Below are positions 57,018-64,000 of a DNA stretch of 64,000 nt, piece after piece; the first letter of the stretch is position 1; each line of letters starts with the position of its first letter. A program made the translations under genes and the position numbers. This DNA is from Moniliella sp. 'wahieum' (taxonomy: Eukaryota; Basidiomycota; Moniliellomycetes; Moniliellales; Moniliellaceae), in contig RSEE01000039.1 of assembly GCA_003971905.1 (NCBI GenBank), positions 62,001 through 126,000 on the forward strand, read 5' to 3'. A model generated the notes under the pieces. It saw only the letters and a program-made list of their open reading frames with translations. It ran no database searches and was not told where the DNA came from.

Positions 57018-57566
57018 ATGTCGGAAGAGTACGCTGGCAAGTCGGATGCGCAAATCATTGAGGAGCAGGTACGCGCCCCCCCCCCCCCTTCATTCATCTC
57101 AGCTAACAATGGTTTCCCCTGGATCAGGCAGCCTCGCTCGGCTCCAAGAGCAGTTACAAAACCAAGGACAAGTTCCAGCCGCGCAACACTGTCACCTCGG
57201 ACGAAACGGGGGAACGAGTCTGGGGTAGCAGGGTTCCCAGGTGCGTCTGTACACACTGGACAGACGGGCCAAACGGGTGGCCGAGACTCGATGATCATTC
57301 CTCCCGAGGAAGGGGGCGACGATCACGCCGAGTCGCTCGGCACGCGTGCCGACGCCTTTGACGGCCCTGTCTTGGGTGGACCCGAGGATCAGCTTATGGC
57401 CCAAGCCAAGCAAAACCCCGGGGGCGTGGACGTGACCAGCGCGCCCATCTCTAAACCGCGACACGCAGCCTACAACGAGGCAGTTCCTGCTGGACAGCCG
57501 GTGCAGCAGCTCGAGGCGGACCAGGAGGCGGCGGCGGCAGGCCTGCTGAATGGTAACAAGCCGTAA
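57018..57566 (+). CDS. Small hydrophilic conserved fungal protein, function unknown
   Basis: Two exons (57018-57068 and 57128-57566), about 163 aa. It starts MSEEYAGKSDAQIIEEQ, then AASLGSKSSYKTKDKFQPRN, NESGVAGFPGASVHTG, MIIPPEEGGDDHAESLGTRA, AFDGPVLGGPEDQLMAQAKQ, ending LLNGNKP. No membrane or signal segment; rich in Gly, Asp, Glu, Gln and Pro, hence likely disordered. The pattern of FPGA, an acidic GGD stretch, and F-x-G-x-x-x-GGPED is one I recall from uncharacterised, often stress-responsive, fungal proteins. The 59-bp intron contains a C-run and has GTACGC and CAG borders. One base appears missing just before NESGV (about 57210). A TATAAAT box upstream supports this start. Confidence 0.65.
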   Translation: MSEEYAGKSDAQIIEEQVRAPPPPSFISANNGFPWIRQPRSAPRAVTKPRTSSSRATLSPRTKRGNESGVAGFPGASVHTGQTGQTGGRDSMIIPPEEGGDDHAESLGTRADAFDGPVLGGPEDQLMAQAKQNPGGVDVTSAPISKPRHAAYNEAVPAGQPVQQLEADQEAAAAGLLNGNKP

Positions 57567-57773
57567 GATTGTATAAATGTGTCCAGCTCGCGGTCTCCAC
57601 ACTGTGAGCTGCTGTCACTGCAATGCCAATGCCAATGCCAATGACATCCGACTATCGGGTCCTCTTTTTCTGCTCAACATCAAGAAAGGCGCACACGACC
57701 GTTGAACATGGTTGGCGTATAAATAGTGATAGGTCGCTTCGCCTCTGGGCGTTGATGTTGGGCGCTATGACGG

Positions 57774-58921
57774 CTAGATATCCAGGACATGGAATGGAGA
57801 CCATACAATAGACAGAGGTGGATTCCATTCAGCGTTGCCGTTCTGTGCTCCATTTGTACGACTTTTTCTGGGTTCGGGGGTACCCTTGAAGCCACGTTGC
57901 TTGAAACCAAACGAGTCCTGGTAGTCTGCATCCGCCTGGGCATCCTCGTACCCGGGCAATGCAATGCCAAACGGTGTCACCTTGCCCTCGGCGACCAAGT
58001 CGGTGAGCTGGTCATGACGCTCCTCGTCTTTGCGGGTCTGAAGCTTGACATGCTGTCCCTTTGTCCGCATGATTTTGCGCACCAACTCCAGCTTGCCCAA
58101 CGCCGATTCCAGCACGGTCATTCGTGCTTGCCGTCCACTCAGCAGTTGCACCAGGTATGCAGCATACTTCTCCCCCCTCCTGCCTTCGGGGGCAAGATCA
58201 TCGTCGCCATCCAGGTCGGTCGGGTCGATTTCCTCCTCCTCCTCGTCAGGTTCGGCCCTGCGTTTGCCCTTATCCTTGGACGCCATGCTCCGCACTATCC
58301 CTTGGTCAGTATCAGCCAAACAACCCGTCTGTGTGCATCAACGTACATTCGTCCACAGAATCGCACCACACGGTCTTCTTGCCCATCTCCCCCGCCTGGG
58401 CCTCGGGATCGATACGTCCATCTCGTCCAGCGGACCCCATTCGCCAGCCAAGAGGTTAGCCAGCTGCATGACCTGTCCTCGTGTTCGGCCCTGAAAGTCG
58501 CCGACCACAAGCGTGCGCAGCCATACAACCCGCATAGTCGGCACGAGCGGACCGAGCTTGTCCACCAGCTTGGCCGCCCGCTTCTTTTCGCGCCGCAGCT
58601 GGTCGCGCAGCGCAGCCGAGTCCTGTGTCTTCAAGAGCGAGATGAGTGCGTGGGAGAAATTGGCCTGCTCCTTGGACAAGCCGGTGATGTGGCGTCCGGT
58701 GCGCTGGTCGATGCGACCGCGGATCATGCTGAAGCTAAACTCATCCGCGTTCCGGTTGGCGGCCTTCTCCTCAAGCCGCTTGATTGCACGAGACTTGGCG
58801 TGGTGGTCCTCTGCGCGTAGCTTGTAGTCCTTCTTCTTCTCGAGCAGGCCAGCTGGCTGCGGGAAGCGAGCTGGCCACGCTCCTTGTGGTTCCTCCGCTG
58901 GACGTAGTTGCGCAGCGCCAT
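57774..58921 (-). CDS. UTP11: U3 snoRNP / SSU processome protein Utp11
   Basis: Component of the small-subunit processome needed for 18S rRNA maturation in the nucleolus. It starts MALRNYVQRRNHKERGQLAS at 58921, the family's basic N-terminus, then GLLEKKKDYKLRAEDHHAKS, RLEEKAANRNADEFSFSMIR, LSKEQANFSHALISLLKTQD and a coil. After a less-conserved middle with an acidic run (PDEEEEEIDPTDLDGDDD) comes the second conserved block, EKYAAYLVQLLSGRQARMTV and LGKLELVRKIMRTKGQHVKL. The C-terminal about 50 residues (to HVLDI, 57774) are not family-like, so the true stop may be slightly earlier. Two or more single-base slips (near 58850 and 58350) or an intron separate the blocks. Divergent from the ASNSD1 gene across 266 bp. 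Confidence 0.87.
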
Positions 58922-59187
58922 GGTCAGAGGATTGGAAGCGTCGTATCAGGCTGGCGAGAGGGCTGGACTGGACGAAAAAAATTGCCCTGGCCAAACCCCG
59001 GCAAAAAGGTGGCAAGGCAGGGCGGAACAGGAATTCCGCAGATGCCCCCCACCGGTCGAGGTCAGGCCTGACGTCTTGAGGCGCCTTGAAGCTTCAGGCT
59101 TCAGCGCCTTTAGGGACGATCAACAAAAAATTATTACAAGACGCCGCGCTGCCTGCTGGCTCCACCATCCAAGCCGTCCTGGCCATC
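58922..59187. promoter_or_regulatory. Bidirectional promoter UTP11 / ASNSD1
   Basis: 266 bp between two divergent start codons. It contains an imperfect inverted repeat at 59079-59109 (AGGCGCCTTGAAGC, 5-bp loop, GCTTCAGCGCCT) and A-runs on both sides, which suit a shared promoter. Confidence 0.6.
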
Positions 59188-60934
59188 ATGTGCGGCATCT
59201 GTCTCGTCGCCGCCGCCAGCTCCTCGGATTCCGGCGACGATGGCGCGCACTGGCGCAGCTGGTCGCCACCAACCGCCTGCGTGGTGCGTCTTGCTCTCCC
59301 CCCGACCCTCCACAGCCTCGCAAAACTAACCCTTCGTCCTCCCGCCCAGGCCCCGACCAGTGCGCCACCATCGCCCCCTTCTGGCCTGCCTGGCACGACA
59401 CACGCCTCTTCTCCAGCGTCCTGGGCCTCCGCGGCCGCTCCATAACCCCCCAGCCCCTACGCTCTGCCCTCGGCACGCTCGCTGGAACGGCCAGATCTTC
59501 GCTCTCGACCCCCGCCCTGCCGCCCCCGCCGTCGCCTCCGCTCTCAGCCACCTCTTCGCTTCCCTCCACACCGCCGCCAACGACGGCGAAGCGCTCCTCG
59601 CTGCCCTCGAGTTATTGGTCCACACCTCTTCCCTCAGCCCCACCACCGCCCTCCTCCACCTGCTTGACGCATTGACGGGCCTTACGCCTTCTGCTTCATC
59701 ACGGACCAAGACCTGGTCTATGGCCGCGACCCCCTGGACGGCGCTCCCTCCTCCACTCCCCTAACCCCGAGCACTCCTCCTTGCTTCCTGCGGTGCTGCA
59801 GGTCCCACTCCGCTCACTGAAGTCCCATGTGATAATTACTTTCTCCTTCGCGCCTCTGACCGGACCTTGACCTCCTCCCCCGATCTCGCCCAGAATGGAC
59901 GTTGCCTTCGGTCTTGCCCGACACTAATACCACGCCTAGCGAGACACAGGCTGCGGTCATTCAGCACCTGATCCAAGTACTCCGTGATTCTGTCGCCAGT
60001 CGCCTTCCCCCGATCCTCTGCCGCCCTGAAAGCAACACTGTCTCCGCTGCCCTCCTCTTCTCGGGCGGAATCGACTGCACCACCCTGGCCCTGCTCATGC
60101 ACCAGCATCTCCCGCCTGCACAGCCGATTGACTTGTTGAACGTTGCCTTCCAATCTTCTGACGACTACAACACCCCCGATCGGCTCACCGCGTTTGCTGC
60201 GCTGGAGGAGCTGCGCACGCTCCACCCCGAGCGTGCCTGGCGCCTGGTCACGATCAACGTCTCCAAAGAGGAATATGCCGCCCAACGAGCCAAGGTGGTA
60301 GATACGATGGCTCCAAGCGATACAGTGGTACGTGCGTGTCCGCGTGGGCGTATGCGTATACATGGGAGGTATGGATCAGCTGACTCTTGGTATGGTGATG
60401 GGGATCCAGATGGACCTGAGCATTGCCATGGCACTCTACTTTGCTGCCTTGGGCCGGGGCATGGTCGCCAACCCAGAGACGGGGCACGAAACGCCCTATA
60501 CCACGCCGGCTCGTGTACTGATCAGCGGACTAGGTGCCGACGAGCTCTTTGGAGGCTACCAACGTCACCGCCTCGCGTTTGAGCGCAAGGCCTACCCGGG
60601 CCTCCGGGACGAGCTGCAGCTCGATTTGGACCGCTTGCCCGAACGCAACCTAGGGCGCGACGATCGGGTCATTTCTTCTACCGGGCGGGAAGCACGTTTC
60701 CCGTTCCTTGCCTTGGCTGTGGTCAACTATGTGGCCCAACTGCCTGTGGAGCAAAAGGCGTTCTACGGTCCTAAAGACCAAGTCGGGGACAAACGCTTGC
60801 TGCGGGACGTGGCACATGCATTGGGGTTACGGGCTACCGCCGAGCGGGCTAAGCGCGCCATTCAATTTGGTACACGCAGCGCCAAGCTCGACACGGCTGG
60901 GGGCAAAAACATGCCCGCGGGGTACGCAAGGTAG
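59188..60934 (+). CDS. ASNSD1: Asparagine synthetase domain-containing protein (ASNSD1 type)
   Basis: Class II glutamine amidotransferase joined to an asparagine-synthase-like ATP domain. It begins MCGICLVAAASS, so Cys2 is available as the N-terminal nucleophile. After an intron (about 59284-59349) comes RGPDQCAT, then the amidotransferase body with ALLHLLDALTG, a YAFCFITDQDLVYGRDPLGR segment and a SLL run. The synthase half has the PP-loop FSGGIDCTTLALLMH (the SGGxDS motif with Cys, a form often seen in this subfamily). A second intron (about 60330-60409) precedes MDLSIAMALYFAALGRG, then VLISGLGADELFGGYQRH, GREARFPFLALAVVNYVAQL and KRLLRDVAHALGLR. The stop is at 60932-60934. The frame shifts near 59470 and 59740. 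Molecular role in fungi is unsettled; true Asn synthesis is not implied. Confidence 0.87.
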
Positions 60935-61001
60935 AGCGTCTCCCTTTGCCCTAACGGCCAATCCCATCCACATGCCACGCGCCAGCTAGCCACCAGATGC
61001 A

Positions 61002-62575
61002 TTAATCCCATTTATCATAGTCATCGTCACCGGGATTCGAGGCCCGCATGGGCGGTGGTGGGCGGCGCTTCTTGTAGTCGCGCTTGATCAGCATCTCTTC
61101 GTCTTTCGGGCGGGCGCGGAGGAAGGCGAGGGCATTGTCCCGCTCGTACACAGCCTGCGCCGTAGCCTCCTCCCAGTTCCGTTCCATCGGGTACTCCTTC
61201 CGCGCACGCGGGGTCACCACATGCACCTGGCACCACCCGCATCGACCATGGCCCAGTTACCGTCACCCCTCTTGCGCTGATTGTCGACCCGAGCCGCGAT
61301 ACGGGGACCACGGAAGTTGATGTACCGGTTGGTTCCGGGGTTGGAACGGTTCACACGCGGTCGCCTGGGTAAAGGGGACGAGACCTTCGTATTGCACCGG
61401 GTGGATGGGACGTTGGCTCTTGGTGGGTGTCACCAGTTCCCGACCCGAATCGCGATCGACCAGGGTGTAGGCATGCTGCATCACCACCTTGGTGGGTAGG
61501 GCGTCGGTCCGCGCATCGTATCCCTGGAGCTGAGCCTTCTGCTCTTCAGCGGGAGGGGGATGTTGTAAGACACGCTCAAATGCAGCTTCGACCCGATCAA
61601 ACAGCGAGCGCTCCAACTCGGGCATCGCCGCTTCACGCACATGCTGGAACTGCTGCAGACGGGTGTTACGCCGAGCCAGCTGGGCCGGAGGGAGGGGAAC
61701 GTCGAGCTGCAGCAGGCGCTGGACCATGTCCTGGGAAAGACAGAAGACAGTGCTGAGCACTTGGGTGTGTAGCGCTCAGGATTGGAACTATGCAGCATCC
61801 GAATGCCCTCTTGGACCTCACGCGATACGAGAGGCGGGCCAGGGGGGCTCCATTCGCTCCTCAGGAGTGAGGTCAAGGGTTTCGAGGAACTCGGCTGTGG
61901 CTTCCAGTGCCACAGCGGGAGGGGCGGTTTGTTCCAACTTGGCATGTTGAAGGTTAGTACAGAGGCAAGAAGAGGGGGAGGCAGATGACGTACGTAGTAC
62001 CCGATTTCCTCTCCAGGCGTTTGACCGCACCGCGCGTGGCACTGCGGACCTCGATGATGAGGATCCAGTCGGCTGTGGGCTGCTCAGGCGCGAGGGAAGG
62101 GTATGGATGAAACGCATCGGAGGGCGACGCGAGTGACTGCGTCCGGCAGGACAAGGCTCTGGTGCATGGAGTAGACCGAGCCCTCTCCCATCGTGGGCTC
62201 GAGGACAGACGCGACCAAATGGGACGCGGGACCAGAGAGGAGCACGTCGTACAGATCCTCCAGCTGGCTGGGCAGAAGGAACTGTGCGGTATCATCCACT
62301 CCCTCCCCCATGCCACTAAGGACGTTAGGCGGGGAATCTCGGGGTCCTGCACAGGGCCCCGCACGAAGGCCTCGTCCTCGAGCGCCGTCTCCTCTTCCAT
62401 GAACCAGGGAATGTCCACACTCCCGGCCTGGCTGGCGCGCACAGGGGTGGTGTGCACGAGGCGGGCGGGCACGCGGGCGGCACGCGGCGGCAGCGGCGGG
62501 ACGACGAGGCGGCGCGTGGGGCGGTGAGAGCGCGGGGCGTGCGACTGCCCTGGCGAGCATCCGGCGAGGCAGCAT
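61002..62575 (-). CDS. Mitochondrial protein, Neugrin/RRG9- or Bot1-like (tentative)
   Basis: It starts MLPRRMLARAVARPALSPPH at 62575, an Arg-rich presequence without acidic residues, so import into mitochondria is likely. Following parts (in several frames): PWFMEEETALEDEAFVRGPV, LLPSQLEDLYDVLLSGPASH, PTADWILIIEVRSATRGAVK, then VALEATAEFLETLDLTPEER and SREVQEGIRMLHSSNPERYT-PKVLSTVFCLSQDMVQRLLQ. The last resembles the helix-turn-helix element of RRG9/Neugrin and of the Bot1 mitoribosomal protein, where E-x-I-R-x-L-H-x-x-x-P-E-x-[YW]-T is followed by a DNA/RNA-binding-like helix. A further stretch has RYINFRGPRIAARVDNQRK, and the end is RDYKKRRPPPPMRASNPGDD. I infer a role in mitochondrial ribosome or genome expression. 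It converges on ASNSD1 with only 67 bp between stops. Five or more slips or small introns. Confidence 0.5.
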
Positions 62576-63347
62576 CGTAGGCACACTTGCTTGCTTGCTT
62601 GGCTTAGGTGGTGGCGCACGAAAAAAGAACAGCAGGGTGCTTAAGCCCTCCATCCACCCGTCTCAAGAAGCCCGCTGTTCCGCCCCTTCCGCTCAACGCA
62701 CGTGAGGCCCTGGTCACGTGAGTCTCTGGGCCGGCGTCGGTTTGCAGGTGCTCGTGGGGGCTCGAAGGGACGAGGAAGGCCAGGCTGAGGCCACGGACGA
62801 TGAGATCGATGAGGAATCTACGCCAGCCGAATGCTGGGCCAAGGAGCTGCATCGGCTGCCCGAGCAGACCGAGTGCGACCAGCAGCAGGCATGCTGTCGG
62901 CACGCCGTTTCTTTCCTTTGCCCAGAGGTTTCGGTATTCTCCGGCGGAAGGAACTTGGTTGCAGTGTTGTCGTGTGGGTGACGGCCTCGGCTTCATCGCC
63001 AACACGTCCGCCATGCTCATCCTCCACTCACGCTGCTTGGAAAAAACAAATGCCGGGAGGCAGAGGGTCTGGGCCTGCGGGCGACACCATTGACCTCCTG
63101 ATGAATGATTGGATGGGCACGAGCTGATATAGCAAACGCTCGAAAAGCGGGCCTAGTATAGGTGAAGCGTTTCTGATGTCCCTGCCACTCAAGGTGGCAA
63201 ATGCTATACTACGAACACGGAAGTGCAAGGTGCCATCATTACGAATTCCCCCCCCCATCATCGCGATGATCTACGACCCAGTCAAGAGCACCAAGAAAAA
63301 TCAATCATATTGACATCCAGCAGAACCAACACCTTCCACGTATCTCT
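62576..63347. other. Spacer; possible small ORF
   Basis: A CACGTGAG box is at 62708-62715. On the minus strand 63020-62700 a frame starting MSMADVLAMKPRPSPT has one hydrophobic stretch (ACLLLVALGLLGQPMQLLG) and might be a small membrane protein, but I cannot place it in a family. A C-run lies at 63249-63256. Confidence 0.3.
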
Positions 63348-64000
63348 TTACTTTGCACTCAGCAGCTGCGCCAGCTCGCGCTGGGCGAGGCGCTCCGACG
63401 CGTTCTTGCGCCGGCCCTGGGCCACCAGTTCCTGGTACCGCGCCCGCATCAGCTCCGTGTCAACCGTCAACGGACAGTCCGCAAGCGGATGGTGCGGCGT
63501 AGCGTGGCACACCGCACACTCGTGCACACTGGCCATCCCCCACTCTTGGCCAGGGCTCTTCTGCGTTTTCTTCGGCTGTGTCCCGAACGGCGTCGTCTCC
63601 AACTCATCGCTCTCTGCGGCACTCTGCTGTTCCTCATCGGACGCCATCACGTCATCCGTGTCCGCAGTCGCGCTAGTCTGGGTCCCCATCGCTAGCCCAG
63701 CCGCATGTCCAATAGCATCATCCTGCGGCGCATCCGGGGCGGCGGCAACAGGCATCTGATGCGAAGGCTGGGGGAAAATGAACTGGTACGAGTAGGATTC
63801 CGGCGGCTTGACGTAGATCACCACTTCCTCCGGGTCCAAGGCGGAAGAGCTTTGATCTTGCGTTCAAACGCAGCGAAATCGGTCTGGTTACGCAGCTCAA
63901 TCATCATGCCACGGAAAGCATAGGCCAACAACACCGTTTCCGTCGCGTCCAAGTCCAACCGATCCCGCACCAGCGATTGCATAGCAGCCAGAGTAGGAAT
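63348..64000 (-). CDS. Unidentified protein, C-terminal part, with Cys-Cys-His-Cys knuckle
   Basis: The gene enters from the right edge. From 64000 leftwards it reads IPTLAAMQSLVRDRLDLDAT, ETVLLAYAFRGMMIELRNQT, DFAAFERKIKALP, then (after one base slip near 63848) DPEEVVIYVKPPESYSYQFI, an Ala/Asp/Glu-rich linker and the tail CAVCHATPHHPLADC-PLTVDTELMRARYQELVAQ, ending QRELAQLLSAK at 63348. The four ligands Cys-x2-Cys-x4/5-His-x4/5-Cys look like a zinc knuckle, similar to tails in some fungal chromatin remodellers. The preceding part resembles a PB1-like fold in its hydrophobic pattern, but this is weak. Family not assigned. Confidence 0.6.

Noticed and set aside
1-64000. CRISPR arrays, prokaryotic operons, plasmid or phage modules
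   Set aside because: No spaced direct repeats, no Shine-Dalgarno-led gene strings; introns and gene content are eukaryotic.

Overview
The window is a piece of nuclear DNA from a GC-rich fungus, most likely a basidiomycete. Its genes have few short introns, mostly with GTACGT-type donors and CAG acceptors. They include fungus-specific parts (Mdm34 of the ERMES tether, a Kre9/Knh1-like GPI protein, an APSES/KilA-N DNA-binding domain, Git1-like and DHA1-type MFS transporters). I cannot fix the class from the sequence alone.

Layout. 0-11 kb is a dense housekeeping block: the 3' end of a Mam33/p32 gene (+), ATG8 (-), the Rho GDP-dissociation inhibitor RDI1 (-), the NEDD8 E1 subunit UBA3 (-), translation factor eEF1B-alpha EFB1 (+), a SUN-domain nuclear-envelope protein (+) and a DUF423/TMEM256 membrane protein (-). 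11-26 kb is a transporter-rich block: a DHA1 drug:H+ antiporter (+) with a promoter carrying three CCGCGG boxes, a Git1-like permease (-), a Kre9-like GPI-anchored wall protein (-) and a nucleoside transporter FUN26 (+), separated by long gene-free stretches. 26-33 kb holds MDM34 (-), an F-rich repeat protein (+), a tRNA-Gly(GCC) with intron (-) and a WrbA/Pst2-type flavodoxin-like quinone reductase (+). 33-46 kb is gene-poor: two solo LTRs of one family and an internally shortened Ty1/copia element flank one protein-coding locus in which an APSES DNA-binding domain is fused to a DDT-WHIM-like, PHD-like chromatin module. 46-64 kb returns to housekeeping genes: FAB1 (-), importin KAP114 (+), a small hydrophilic protein (+), UTP11 (-), an ASNSD1-type asparagine synthetase-domain protein (+), a Neugrin/RRG9-like mitochondrial protein (-) and the start-truncated end of an unidentified gene (-).

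How they work together. There are no operons; neighbours are mostly divergent or convergent pairs sharing promoter or terminator space (UBA3/EFB1, MDM34/F-rich gene, UTP11/ASNSD1 divergent; DHA1/Git1-like, FUN26/MDM34, ASNSD1/RRG9-like convergent). Two short sequences, TGACCGGTGA and ATCGATCATCGA, recur in intergenic DNA far more often than chance predicts.

A caution: many conserved single-copy genes (UBA3, the SUN gene, FUN26, MDM34, KAP114, UTP11 and others) read through only if one allows isolated 1-2 base frame slips, whereas ATG8, RDI1 and EFB1 are intact. The simplest reading is residual insertion/deletion error in a long-read assembly, not mass pseudogenisation. Coordinates for those genes are outer limits of the locus, not an exact spliced CDS.
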